A DNA stretch of 64,000 nucleotides from Nonomuraea thailandensis (GCF_024172165.1 NZ_JAMZEB010000002.1:4299501-4363500), one strand, 5' to 3'; positions 16,922 through 25,474 are shown, counted from the first letter of the stretch. Notes: a model not told the origin generated them from the letters alone. A program made the numbers and translations.

Positions 16922-17551
16922 TCAGCTCCGGCGGTCCGCGGCCAGGGCGGCCAGCTCGTCCGCTCGCCGGAGATCCTTGGGGCGGCCCAGGGCGCGGCGC
17001 ATGCGGATCAGGTCGTCGCGGGAGACGTGGTGCACCTCCAGGCCGCCCGGACCGACCGCGGTGATCGCGCGATCGAGGAGCTCCCGGACGTCAAGGTCAC
17101 CCCAGGGCAGCGCCGGGGTGCAGCAGTCGCCGCCCGCGCCGGGCGCGGTGAACCGCACCTTGGGGCGCAGGAAGGCCTCGGGGCGGACCTCCATGGGCTC
17201 GCCCGCGTCGCCGGCGAGCCGGGCGCCGACGGAGGCGAAGGCGGCGGCCAGGGCCGGGGCGTGCGCCGGGACGCCGCCCCAGAGCAGGTCCAGGTCGCCG
17301 GTCAGCTCGGCGGATCCGTGCATGATGCCGGCGACCTGCCCGATCACGACGGCCCGTACGCCGTGGTCGTGGAGGGCTTCGAGCAGGGGGAACGGGTCGA
17401 ACCCGACGGCGCCGTCCGTGCCGATCGTGCCGACGTCGTCGTCGGCGTCCTCGTGGCTCAGGCCGGTGGCCGCCCGGCTCAGGGCCAGTTCGCGGGTGCG
17501 CCGGGCGGCGGCGCGGAGCCGTTCCAGCGGTTCGTCGATCATCCGGCTCAT
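16922..17551 (-). CDS. Nucleotidyltransferase-like (MNT/AbiEii-type) protein
   Basis: The ~209-residue protein contains a nucleotidyltransferase-fold signature: 'AVVIGQVAGIMHGS' followed by 'TGDLDLLWGG', with the paired aspartates of the DxD motif. It ends with the family-typical 'SRDDLIRMRRALGRPKDLRR'. The usual GG/GS helix motif is altered (GQVAG), so activity is uncertain. Relatives include minimal nucleotidyltransferases and AbiEii-type toxins, but no HEPN or antitoxin partner lies beside it. The start is unclear: ATG 17551, ATG 17542 and GTG 17572 are possible and none has a good ribosome site. Confidence 0.65.
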   Translation of the reverse strand: MSRMIDEPLERLRAAARRTRELALSRAATGLSHEDADDDVGTIGTDGAVGFDPFPLLEALHDHGVRAVVIGQVAGIMHGSAELTGDLDLLWGGVPAHAPALAAAFASVGARLAGDAGEPMEVRPEAFLRPKVRFTAPGAGGDCCTPALPWGDLDVRELLDRAITAVGPGGLEVHHVSRDDLIRMRRALGRPKDLRRADELAALAADRRS

Positions 17552-17680
17552 GCAACACCAGGACGCGCTCACGGCGCACGCGAATTTCGTGTTCGCCCAG
17601 GCAGGGCGGGTGGGGGGCCTTAGACGTACGGAAGGGGGTTGCGGGTTCGACAGCCATCGGTCGCACCTCTGACAGCGCAC

Positions 17681-17697
17681 CGTAGCCGGCCGCTACG
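17681..17697. promoter_or_regulatory. Inverted repeat upstream of the small secreted protein gene
   Basis: CGTAGC-N5-GCTACG forms a perfect 6-bp inverted repeat 75 bp before the start of the secreted protein gene. It may be an operator or part of the promoter. Confidence 0.35.
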
Positions 17698-17771
17698 TTC
17701 CGTAACCATCCGCTCCGGCAAGACCCATTCACGGAACCCATCGTCCCCTCCACCGACAGAGAGGCATCTTC

Positions 17772-18014
17772 ATGCGTCACTCAGCCCGCATCGCCACCCT
17801 CACCCTCGCCGGCGCGTTCGCGCTCGCGGTAGTCGCCGGCCCGGCGGCCGCCACCGTCCCCAGCGGCATCGACAGCACGATCAGCACGCTCAACGGGAAC
17901 AGCGTCCTCAACGGAAACCAGGTCCCGGTGTGCATATCCGGGGTCGAGGCGGCCGGCGTCGGGGTCAAGGTGCCGGTGGGCTCGAAGGAGTCGTCCGGCT
18001 GCGTCCAGCACTGA
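17772..18014 (+). CDS. Small secreted protein (chaplin/rodlin-like features)
   Basis: The 80-residue precursor has a Sec signal peptide (about 1-27, with A-x-A before the cleavage site). The mature part of ~52 residues is rich in Ser, Asn, Gly and Val, with 'TLNGNSVLNGNQVPVC' and two cysteines (54 and 77). Size, beta-prone composition and a Cys pair recall actinomycete surface proteins such as chaplins, but the chaplin consensus is not clearly present, so the family is unassigned. AGAGAGG lies just upstream of ATG 17772. Two strong hairpins follow the stop. Confidence 0.72.
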   Translation: MRHSARIATLTLAGAFALAVVAGPAAATVPSGIDSTISTLNGNSVLNGNQVPVCISGVEAAGVGVKVPVGSKESSGCVQH

Positions 18015-18025
18015 CCCGTCCCCCC

Positions 18026-18046
18026 GCGGCCCCTGCCCGGGGCCGC
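18026..18046 (+). terminator. Hairpin terminator after the small secreted protein gene
   Basis: GCGGCCCC-N5-GGGGCCGC gives a perfect 8-bp GC stem 12 bp after the stop codon. No U-tract follows, as is usual in this kind of genome. Confidence 0.6.
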
Positions 18047-18054
18047 CCGTAAGT

Positions 18055-18126
18055 TCGCAGCGCGGCGTTCGTGCCGGTGCTCACGGCCGGCGTCGATGTC
18101 CGGCACCGCCGGACGCCGCGCTGCGA
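18055..18126. terminator. Large nested inverted repeat between convergent genes
   Basis: A perfect 14-bp stem (TCGCAGCGCGGCGT at 18055-18068 pairs with 18113-18126) encloses a second stem (GTGCCGG at 18071-18077 with CCGGCAC at 18100-18106). It sits between the 3' ends of the secreted-protein and metalloprotease genes, so bidirectional termination is likely. Confidence 0.6.
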
Positions 18127-18135
18127 CCCTGCGAT

Positions 18136-19398
18136 CTACAACCCGTAGCGGCTCTTCAGATGCCGCCACCAGTCGCGGAACATCCACGCGTCGAACTCCG
18201 TGATCGACGACGCGCTGCCCGCCTTCATCAGGAAGCAGCACACCCCGGTCGGCGTCCAGTCGTAGAAGTCGTCCAGGCCGAACGAGTGCCCGATCTCGTG
18301 CAGCAGGATGTGCATGTTGTCGGCGTTGAGGTTGGACATGTAGTACTCGCTGCCGAGCCGCTGCCCCCAGTCGCCGCCCGCGCCGCCGCCGAAGCCGGCG
18401 GTCAGCCAGAGCGACATGTCGTAGTGGTGGGAGGCGCCGCCCGGGCAGTTCGGGTAGTTGCCGCTCTGGTTGAAGAACCGGCCGCACGCCTCGGCGCACT
18501 GGGGCGCGTTCTCGCGGATGTTGTTGACGTAGATGTCCACGGAGGTGTCACTCCACTGGAGCTGCGCCCGGTCGCGCACGGCCCAGCCCACCACCTTCAG
18601 CGGCACGCTGCTGTACGGCCAGCCGTTGTGGCCGGCCATGAGGTCCATCCACTTCTTGAACTGGCGGGCCAGCGTGGCGTGGATCTGGTCGCGCTGCGCG
18701 GCGGTCACCGAGGCGCTGGAGTCCCAGCGGACGCAGTAGTTGATCGAGCCGCGGTTGGCCATGATCTGGTCCCAGCCGTAGTTGCGGAAGCCGTACAGGT
18801 TCGGGTACGTGCTCTCCTGGTGCTGCCAGACCTCGTTCAGCGGGGTGACCAGGTTGCCCGGCGGGTTCCAGCCCGTGCCGCCGGACGAGCCGGCGGTCCA
18901 CGCCTTGACCTCCAGCAGCCCGACCGAGGCCTGCCCGCTCTGCAGCACGACCCGCAGCCGGGTGGTGCTCACGGCCGAGGCGAAGGTGACCTTGTTGTAG
19001 GCGTTGACGGCGATCGGGTAGGCGCCCGGGATGTCCGCGTACGCGCTGCCTGTCCAGCGTTGCAGCTTCCACGAGGCGGGGACGCGCACGCCGCCTCCGT
19101 CGTCGAAGAAGTACACCTCGGCCGAGGTGAGCGGCTGGGCGGCGCTCCAGGTGAGCTCGGCCCACTGGGAGCCGGTGTTGGGCCAGGTTCCCCAGCGGCG
19201 GTTGGCGGTGTCGTTCGAGCTCGGGGGGTCGATGCCGTCGTTGATCGCCGCGACGCTCTCCCAGGGGGAGGTGTACGAGGCCGTGGGGGTCGCGGTCATC
19301 GCCACGTTCGTGTCCGCCAGGGCCGGGCGGGCCGGGAGCAGGAAGCCACAGATGAGCAGGATGGGCAGGATGGCCAGGCGTCTCATGCGTTTCTTCAC
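18136..19398 (-). CDS. Secreted zinc metalloprotease with F5/8-type C domain
   Basis: The 420-residue precursor has a signal peptide (cleavage near 'PALA', about residue 28). A discoidin/F5-8C-like beta-sandwich domain (about 30-170) typically binds carbohydrate or cell surfaces. The C-terminal protease domain has the metzincin zinc motif 'HEIGHSFGLDD' (His367, Glu368, His371, Asp377) and a possible Met-turn at Met391. An Asp as third zinc ligand recalls snapalysin-type enzymes. GTG 19398 has GGAGG seven bases upstream. An imperfect AGCGCT palindrome 16 bp upstream suggests control by a LacI-type sugar repressor, which fits a domain that docks on polysaccharide. Confidence 0.87.
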   Translation of the reverse strand: MKKRMRRLAILPILLICGFLLPARPALADTNVAMTATPTASYTSPWESVAAINDGIDPPSSNDTANRRWGTWPNTGSQWAELTWSAAQPLTSAEVYFFDDGGGVRVPASWKLQRWTGSAYADIPGAYPIAVNAYNKVTFASAVSTTRLRVVLQSGQASVGLLEVKAWTAGSSGGTGWNPPGNLVTPLNEVWQHQESTYPNLYGFRNYGWDQIMANRGSINYCVRWDSSASVTAAQRDQIHATLARQFKKWMDLMAGHNGWPYSSVPLKVVGWAVRDRAQLQWSDTSVDIYVNNIRENAPQCAEACGRFFNQSGNYPNCPGGASHHYDMSLWLTAGFGGGAGGDWGQRLGSEYYMSNLNADNMHILLHEIGHSFGLDDFYDWTPTGVCCFLMKAGSASSITEFDAWMFRDWWRHLKSRYGL

Positions 19399-19413
19399 GC
19401 CGGTCCTCCGTTC

Positions 19414-19427
19414 TGGTAGCGCTAACA
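19414..19427. promoter_or_regulatory. LacI-family-like operator before the metalloprotease
   Basis: TGGTAGCGCTAACA is a 14-bp near-palindrome centred on AGCGCT with one mismatched pair. It resembles LacI-type operators of actinomycete carbohydrate genes and lies 16 bp upstream of the GTG start, where a repressor would block transcription. Confidence 0.5.
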
Positions 19428-19428
19428 T

Positions 19429-19773
19429 TCGAGGGCCTTGATCATCGTGGGCCTTGAGAAAGGGCGCGCTTCCTCAAGGCCCGGCTCGGGGGCGTACGTT
19501 TTCGCGGCCGACCGCCGTCCCCTGCGCTGGGACGGCTTGCGGTGGGACGGCCGACGTCGGGGCGGCTTTCGTTGGGACGTCAGCCGAATCGCGCTGGGCG
19601 GCCGCCCCTGCACGAGACTTGATCGCACGCCCCGGGGCGGGCGTCAAACGGGGCGCCGGAGGACCTCCGCCGACCTGCGCGTTCCCGCTGAAACTTTCAT
19701 CCCCCGCCACGGGGCCGCCGGGCCGCCCGGGTCTCGGCCGGGATTTGTCGGTGCGCCCGCGTAGGGTTCCGGC
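19429..19773. other. Non-coding stretch with hairpins and GGGCCTTGA / GGGACGGC repeats
   Basis: GGGCCTTGA occurs at 19433 and 19449; the second begins a hairpin, GGGCCTTGAG-N14-CTCAAGGCCC (19449-19482). A second hairpin, GCCGTCCC-N7-GGGACGGC (19514-19536), is followed by more GGGACGGC/GGGACGTC copies to about 19585. A frame encoding RWDG repeats crosses the region but shows no other protein-like features. A TAGGGT box at 19762-19767 sits six bases before the next start. Confidence 0.55.
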
Positions 19774-22700
19774 ATGGCCATGCTCATCGGGCGCGAACGA
19801 CCCGCCGCCGTCCTGCGCGGCGAGGTGGAGCGCGCGCTGGCCAGCCACGGAGCGCTGGTCCTGGTGACGGGCGAGGCGGGCATCGGCAAGAGCGCGCTGG
19901 TGGCGAGCGCCGCCCAGGAGGCCGTGCGCGGGGGCGCCAGGCTCCTCACCGGCGCCTGCTGGGAGGGCGAGGGCGCGCCGGGCTACTGGCCGTGGGTGCA
20001 GGTGGTCAGGCAGCTCGCCCCCGGGGCCACGCCGCAGAGCCTGGCAGGGGCCGAGGCGGAGGCGTTCCAGCTCTACGACGCGGTGACGGCGCTGCTGGTG
20101 GACGCCTCGCGGGAGCAGCCGGTGGTGGTCGTGCTCGAAGACCTGCACTGGGCGGACACGGCGTCGCTGCGGCTGCTGGAGTTCGTGGTGCGGCACGCCT
20201 GGTTCGAGCGGCTGCTCGTGATCGGCACCTACCGCGACGCGGAGGTGGACGGGCCGCTCAGCCTTCCCCTGGAGGCCAAGGCCACGACCCTGACGCTGGC
20301 CGGGCTCGACCTGGGCGGTGTGGAGCGGCTGGTGGCCCTGACGACGGGGGTGGCCCCGGAGGCCGGGCTGGTCGCCGAGATCCATCAGCGCACGGGCGGC
20401 AACCCGTTCTTCGTGGAGCAGACGGCACGCCTGTGGCAGGGCGGCAGCCCGCTCGCCACGATCCCGCCGGGAGTGGGCGCGGCGATCCGGCGGCGGCTGT
20501 CGCGGCTGGCGGGCGGCGTGCTGGACACGCTGCGGATGGCGGCGGTGCTGGGGCGCGAGTTCACCGAGGAAAGCCTGGTCCGGGCCCTGACTCACGCGTC
20601 GTCGCCGGTCGCCGGAGCCCGGCGTGGCAGCGCCGTGCCTGGCCCCGGCCCCGCGCATGGCGACGGCGTCACCGCGACGGCCCACGCAGCCGCCGGAGGC
20701 GCCGCGCCTGAGCTCGCCCGCACGCGACCGGATGACCTCATGGGCGCCCGCCCGCGACCGGATGACCTCACGGGCGCCCGCCCGCTCTCCGACGGCGGCT
20801 CACCACCGGCGCGCCGGGGCGGTCCCGCCCCGGTCTCTCCCGGCTTCGTCCGCAAGGCGCTCGACCAGGCCGTCTCGGCCAAGCTCGTCGTCTCGCGCGG
20901 CTCCGGACACCACGCGTTCGTGCACGACCTGGTGCGCGAGACCCTCTACGCCGAGCTCGGCGAGCCGAGCCGGGCCGCCCTGCACGCGTCCGCCCTGGCG
21001 GCGCTCGACACCGCGCTGCCCGCCGTCCGCGCCCACCACGCCTACCTGGCCGCCGTGCCCGGCGCGGCCGATCTGCTCCTGGCCGCGGCCCGCGACGCCG
21101 AGGGGCGGATGGCGTACGAGGAGGCGGCGGGCCACTTCCGCCGCGCCCTGGATCTCACGCCGCCCTCCGGCCTGCGCCGGCGGGCCACCATCGGGCTCGA
21201 CCTGGGCGTGGCGCGGCACCGGGCAGGCGACACCGCCGCGGGAGTGCGCAGCCTGGAAGCGGCCCTCGCGCTCACCCACCACCTCGACCACCCCGACCTG
21301 CTGGCCATCGCGGCCCTGAAGCTGCACGACCTCTGCTCCACCGGCCAGGGCCGCTGGACCGGCTTCGTCCACGAGGCCCACCGCAAGCTGGTGCGCCGCG
21401 CCACTCCCGCGCCGCCGCCGCAGACCACCCCATGGCCCGCTCCGCCCGCTGGCGCGAACTCCGGCCTGGGTGCGGGCCCGGCCGTCAGCGCAGGCGCACA
21501 GGCGCCCGCCGGCAAGGGCCCGGGTGTGGGGGCGGGCGGGCGCGAGGGCGGCGGTCCGGAGGCGGTGGCGGCGCCGGCGGGTGGTGAGGACCGGCTGCAC
21601 GTGGCGGCGCGCGAGCTGACCGCGGTGGCGGCCGACCTGGCCAGGCAGGGCGCGGACGACGAGGCGCTCGGGTACAGCCTCATGTCCAGGCTGGGCGTCA
21701 TCTGGGGCCCGGGCACCACGGCCGAGCGGCTGGCGATCACCGACGAGCTGTCGGCGGTGGCCGGGCGTACGGGTGACGATCAGCTCGGCCTGACCGCCCG
21801 TTCCTGGCGCATCGGAGCCCTGCTGGAGCTCGGCGACCCGCGCTGCCTGACGGAGCAGCACGCGTTCACCGCCTGGGCGGAGTCCTCGGGGCTGGCGCTG
21901 TTCCGGCACGAGGCCGCCGTGCTGAAGGCCGCGTTCGCCACGCTCACCGGCCGCTTCGACGAGGCCGACACCTGCATCGACGCCGCCTACGACCTCGGCG
22001 AGCAGCCGGGCATCGGCAGGCGCGACCTGCGCTGGATGCAACGCTGGTCGGCGGCCCTGCTCAGGGGCCGGTTCGACGTGGCCGACACCGTGCTGACCGA
22101 GATGAGACATGCCGGCAGCCAGCACTTCCCGCTCTACCAGGCCGTGACGGCGGTGCAGCGGGGCGGTGGCAGCGAGGCCGCCATGCGGCACCTGGCGCAG
22201 ATCATGGCGGCGGGCGAGCAGTACCTGCGCTGGATGGCGCCGCTGTGGCTGAGGTTCCAGGCGCAGGCGGCGGCCCGTTCGAAGGATCCGGTGCTCTGCG
22301 AGCACGCCCGGGCCGCGATCTCCCCGTACGTGGGTCAGTGGGGCGTCACCGCGACCGTCGCCGTCGAGGGCCCGTACGCCCATTGGGCGGCCGTGCTGGA
22401 CGCCGCCCAGGAACGCTGGGACGACGCCGTCGCCGGCTTCACCGCGGCCTACCAGGCGGCCGACGTCCTGGGCGCGCGGCCCTGGTCGGTCGAGTCGCGG
22501 GCCCGCCTGGCGGAGGTGCTGCAGGCCCGCGGCGACGACGCCTCCGCGCTGATCGAGCAGGTGGAGCGGGAGGCAGCGGAGCTCGGCATGCTGGTACGCC
22601 TGCCGAGCCCCGGCGCCGCCGCCTTCCGCTTCGACGGCGAGGTGTGGGCGCTGACCTTCGCCGACCGCACGGTGCACCTGCCCGACTCCAAGGGCCTGGC

Positions 22701-23160
22701 CGACCTGCGCGTCCTGCTCGACCGGCCCGGCAGCGACGTGCCGGCGGTCGAGCTGCTCAACCCGCCGGGCGGTCAGGTGGTGATCGCGGCGCGCGGCATG
22801 GGCGGCGACGACGTGCTCGACGCGGAGGCCAGGAAGCGCTACCGCAGGCGGCTGGAGCTGCTGGACGAGGAGATCGACCGGGCGGTGGAGCTGGGCGAGG
22901 AGCGCCGTGCGGCCGAGTACGACGCGGAGCGGCAGGCGCTGCTGGACGAGCTGCGCACCGCCGCCGGTCTGGGCGGCCGGCCCCGGCGCCTCGGGGACGA
23001 GGCCGAGCGCGCCCGCAAGGCGGTCACCAACCGGATCCGCAACACGCTGCGCCAGCTCGACCAGCGCCATCCCGAGCTGGCCGCCCACCTGCGCGCCTCG
23101 GTCTCGACCGGCTCGGCGTGCCGTTACCAGCCGGCCTCGGAGGTGCGCTGGTCCACCTGA
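19774..23160 (+). CDS. Large AAA-ATPase/TPR regulatory protein
   Basis: The 1128-residue STAND/LuxR-like ATPase begins with an AAA module: Walker A 'GEAGIGKS' (33-40) and Walker B 'VVVVLEDLHWAD' (about 116-127). A long helical TPR-like region follows, then a C-terminal region with 'LTFADRTVHLPDSKGLADLR' and a basic coiled segment 'ERARKAVTNRIRNTLRQLD'. Related actinomycete proteins have this same tail in place of a LuxR HTH. Two low-complexity inserts (about residues 280-350 and 550-610) interrupt it, one with an exact 30-bp duplication. ATG 19774 lies six bases after TAGGGT, suggesting leaderless expression. The target is unknown. Confidence 0.82.
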   Translation: MAMLIGRERPAAVLRGEVERALASHGALVLVTGEAGIGKSALVASAAQEAVRGGARLLTGACWEGEGAPGYWPWVQVVRQLAPGATPQSLAGAEAEAFQLYDAVTALLVDASREQPVVVVLEDLHWADTASLRLLEFVVRHAWFERLLVIGTYRDAEVDGPLSLPLEAKATTLTLAGLDLGGVERLVALTTGVAPEAGLVAEIHQRTGGNPFFVEQTARLWQGGSPLATIPPGVGAAIRRRLSRLAGGVLDTLRMAAVLGREFTEESLVRALTHASSPVAGARRGSAVPGPGPAHGDGVTATAHAAAGGAAPELARTRPDDLMGARPRPDDLTGARPLSDGGSPPARRGGPAPVSPGFVRKALDQAVSAKLVVSRGSGHHAFVHDLVRETLYAELGEPSRAALHASALAALDTALPAVRAHHAYLAAVPGAADLLLAAARDAEGRMAYEEAAGHFRRALDLTPPSGLRRRATIGLDLGVARHRAGDTAAGVRSLEAALALTHHLDHPDLLAIAALKLHDLCSTGQGRWTGFVHEAHRKLVRRATPAPPPQTTPWPAPPAGANSGLGAGPAVSAGAQAPAGKGPGVGAGGREGGGPEAVAAPAGGEDRLHVAARELTAVAADLARQGADDEALGYSLMSRLGVIWGPGTTAERLAITDELSAVAGRTGDDQLGLTARSWRIGALLELGDPRCLTEQHAFTAWAESSGLALFRHEAAVLKAAFATLTGRFDEADTCIDAAYDLGEQPGIGRRDLRWMQRWSAALLRGRFDVADTVLTEMRHAGSQHFPLYQAVTAVQRGGGSEAAMRHLAQIMAAGEQYLRWMAPLWLRFQAQAAARSKDPVLCEHARAAISPYVGQWGVTATVAVEGPYAHWAAVLDAAQERWDDAVAGFTAAYQAADVLGARPWSVESRARLAEVLQARGDDASALIEQVEREAAELGMLVRLPSPGAAAFRFDGEVWALTFADRTVHLPDSKGLADLRVLLDRPGSDVPAVELLNPPGGQVVIAARGMGGDDVLDAEARKRYRRRLELLDEEIDRAVELGEERRAAEYDAERQALLDELRTAAGLGGRPRRLGDEAERARKAVTNRIRNTLRQLDQRHPELAAHLRASVSTGSACRYQPASEVRWST
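20723..20782 (+). repeat. 30-bp tandem duplication in the AAA/TPR gene
   Basis: Two near-identical 30-bp units (20723-20752 and 20753-20782, starting CGCGACCGGATGACCTCA) encode RPDDL-containing decapeptides in the first low-complexity insert. Confidence 0.85.
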
Positions 23161-23258
23161 CCGCGCGGGTGCCGGCCGTGCGGTATCCGGCACCGCGGGG
23201 CGCCTGAGGCCGGTGCCGGGTGGTGCGCCGGCGGCGGCCGGGCGCGGCCGGGAGGACG

Positions 23259-24482
23259 TCAGCCGAGCTTGGCGAAGAAGGTCGTGACGTCCTCGGCGAA
23301 GAGGGCGGGCTGTTCGGCCGCGAAGAAGTGCCCGCCCTGGTCGAATTCGGTCCAGTGCACGATGTTGTGGTCGCGTTCGGCCCAGGAGCGGATGGTGACG
23401 TCGCACGCCTTGGACACGAGCACGCCCGTGGGAACGGTGCCCCGGGCAGGGGCGGCCCAGTCGCCGGCCTCGGCCCAGCCCGCTGCCGGGCCGGCCGCGG
23501 AGTCACTCGCCCCCGCGCCCCGCTCCCCCGGCGCACCTGCCTCGCCGGGGGCCTCCCAGCCCGCCGAATCCGCCCAATCCGCGGCGCTCATGTTCTCGTA
23601 GTAGAACTGCGCCGACGACCCCGCCGTCCCCGTCAGCCAGTAGATGCTCACGTTGGTGAGCATGAGGTCGCGATCGAGCGACTCCTCCGGCAGCCCCGCC
23701 ACGGGCTCGGTCAGCTCCTTGAACTTCTCCATGATCCACGCCAGTTGCCCCACCGGCGAGTCGTGCAGCCCGTACGACACCGTCTGCGGCCGCTTGGACT
23801 GCGTCTGGAGGTACCCGTCGTTCATGGTCTCCATGGCCGACCAGCGCCCGCGCTCCTCCTCCGACAGCCCGTCCATCTCCCCGTCCTGGCCCATGGGGAA
23901 GGTGAGCGCCGCGTTGAGGTGGATGCCTACGACGTGGTCGGGGGCGTGCTTGCCCATCTCGGGCGCGATGAAGGCGCCGGCGTCCCCGCCCTGCACGCCG
24001 TAGCGGGTGTAGCCGAGCCCGGCCATCAGCTCCGTGAACGCCCTGGCGGAGCGGGCGGCGTCCCAGCCTGTCGCGGAGAGCGGGGCGGAGAAGCCGAAGC
24101 CGGGCAGCGACGGGATGACCAGGTGGAAGTCGCGCGAGAGCGGCTCGATGACGTCCAGGAACTCCACGAACGTGCCCGGCCACCCGTGCAGCAGCATGAG
24201 CGGCAGCGCGTCGGCCCGCTCGGAGCGGACGTGCACGAAGTGCAGGCGCTGCCCGTCGATCGTGGTGGTGTAGTGGGGCAGCTCGTTCAGCCTGGCCTCG
24301 TGGGCGCGCCAGTCGTAGCCGGTGCGCCAGTGCTCGGCCAGCTCCCTGAGGTAGCCGACCGGCACCCCGCGTTCCCAGCCGGTGCCGGGGAGCTGGTCCT
24401 GCCAGCGGGTCATGGCCAGGCGGGCACGCAGGTCGTCCAGGTCCTGCTGCGGGATCTCGATTCGGAACGGGTGAATTGTCAT
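23259..24482 (-). CDS. Epoxide hydrolase (EHN-type alpha/beta hydrolase)
   Basis: The 407-residue enzyme has the N-terminal EHN segment ('FRIEIPQQDLDDLRARLAMT') and an alpha/beta hydrolase core. The oxyanion motif is 'HGWPG' (99-103), the nucleophile is Asp167 in 'GVQGGDAGAF', and the catalytic His is in 'DQGGHFFA' near residue 386. It would open epoxides to diols. An Ala/Gly-rich insert of about 45 residues (roughly 305-350) interrupts the C-terminal half. ATG 24482 is preceded by AGAGGAAA. A NAD(P)-binding protein gene precedes it by 21 bp in the same transcript, suggesting joint detoxification of an electrophile. Confidence 0.9.
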   Translation of the reverse strand: MTIHPFRIEIPQQDLDDLRARLAMTRWQDQLPGTGWERGVPVGYLRELAEHWRTGYDWRAHEARLNELPHYTTTIDGQRLHFVHVRSERADALPLMLLHGWPGTFVEFLDVIEPLSRDFHLVIPSLPGFGFSAPLSATGWDAARSARAFTELMAGLGYTRYGVQGGDAGAFIAPEMGKHAPDHVVGIHLNAALTFPMGQDGEMDGLSEEERGRWSAMETMNDGYLQTQSKRPQTVSYGLHDSPVGQLAWIMEKFKELTEPVAGLPEESLDRDLMLTNVSIYWLTGTAGSSAQFYYENMSAADWADSAGWEAPGEAGAPGERGAGASDSAAGPAAGWAEAGDWAAPARGTVPTGVLVSKACDVTIRSWAERDHNIVHWTEFDQGGHFFAAEQPALFAEDVTTFFAKLG

Positions 24483-24503
24483 GAAATTTCCTCTCTTTAG
24501 CTC

Positions 24504-25322
24504 TTAAATGCGGAATGCGGCGGCGTGTTGGGCGGCCCACTGGGCGAACGTGCGCCCCGGGCGGCCCGTGACCCGCTCCACGGTCGGCTGCACGACGGCG
24601 GCGGCCCCCGGCGGGTTCGCGCCGAGCTGGACCCCGAACTCGATCAGGTCGTCCCCCACCCCCGCCGCCCGCATGGAGGCGCGGTACTCCTCCTCGCTCT
24701 GCTCCTCGAACCCGAGCTCCCGCCCGATCGCCGCGCCGATCACCCGCACCCGCTCCTGCGGTGTCAGCGCCTCAGGCCCGGTCAGCACGTACGCCTCTCC
24801 CGCGTGCCCCTCCTCGGTCAGCGCCGCCACGGCCACCGCGGCGATGTCGGCCTCGTGCACCACGGCGCCGGGATGGTTGCCGAAGACCCGCACCACGCCC
24901 TCCTCCCGGATGGATGCGACCCAGTCGAAGGCGTTGGCCATGAACTCGACGCACAGCAACTGCGTCCACCCCAGGTCACCGGCCCGCAGCGCCTCCTCCA
25001 CCGAGGTCTCGTCGAAGCTGCTCAGCACGCTGACGCGCCTCACGCCCGCCTTGGCCGCCAGCTCGACCAGCTCGCGCCCGTTCTCGAGCGGCGCGTAGTC
25101 GTCGCCCCCGAACGTGATCAGGTGCAGGGCGGTCACGCCCTCCAGCGCCGGGGCCAGCGTCTCCAGCGAGGTCAGATCGCCGCAGGCCACCTCGACCTCG
25201 CCGGGGAACGCGGCCTTGCCGGGGTTCCTGGTCAGCGCCCGTACGCGCGCGCCCCGCCCGACGAGCTGCCCCACGATGCGGCGGCCGACAGTCCCCGTGG
25301 CGCCGGTCACGAGAATCGTCAT
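24504..25322 (-). CDS. NmrA-like NAD(P)-binding protein
   Basis: This 272-residue atypical short-chain dehydrogenase starts with the dinucleotide motif 'MTILVTGATGTVG' and has 'GDLTSLETL' and 'ALHLITFGG'. The layout matches NmrA-like or quinone-oxidoreductase-2-like proteins, which act as redox sensors or NADPH-dependent reductases. The catalytic Tyr-x-x-x-Lys pair of classical SDRs is not evident. ATG 25322 has AGGAGAA upstream. It leads the two-gene operon with the epoxide hydrolase, and a long inverted repeat lies just upstream. Confidence 0.85.
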   Translation of the reverse strand: MTILVTGATGTVGRRIVGQLVGRGARVRALTRNPGKAAFPGEVEVACGDLTSLETLAPALEGVTALHLITFGGDDYAPLENGRELVELAAKAGVRRVSVLSSFDETSVEEALRAGDLGWTQLLCVEFMANAFDWVASIREEGVVRVFGNHPGAVVHEADIAAVAVAALTEEGHAGEAYVLTGPEALTPQERVRVIGAAIGRELGFEEQSEEEYRASMRAAGVGDDLIEFGVQLGANPPGAAAVVQPTVERVTGRPGRTFAQWAAQHAAAFRI

Positions 25323-25331
25323 CCGTGTTCT

Positions 25332-25364
25332 CCTGTCCGATGGTGTTCTCCTCTGTCGGACAGG
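25332..25364. promoter_or_regulatory. Inverted repeat upstream of the NmrA-like/epoxide hydrolase operon
   Basis: CCTGTCCGA (25332-25340) and TCGGACAGG (25356-25364) form a perfect 9-bp inverted repeat with a 15-bp spacer, immediately upstream of the ribosome site. It is probably the operator of a dimeric repressor. Confidence 0.55.
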
Positions 25365-25474
25365 AGGCGCCACACGCGAAATAGCACCCGCTAGACGGCG
25401 GAAACACCGCGGAAACGCCGCACGCGGTTGCATCGTGCCCACCCCCGCGAAGATCACGAGGAGAAGAGGCGCCC

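Noticed and set aside
17636..17670. tRNA-like T-arm (GGGTTCGA followed by CGGTCGCACC)
   Set aside because: The stem positions around TTCGA do not pair (G-G and C-A mismatches), no matching 5' acceptor arm or anticodon stem was found in the preceding ~75 bases, so it is not a tRNA gene; an old att-site fragment cannot be excluded.
19438..19764. 108-residue plus-strand frame with RWDG repeats
   Set aside because: It consists of translated hairpin and repeat words in a divergent intergenic region, with no ribosome site and no conserved-looking domain.
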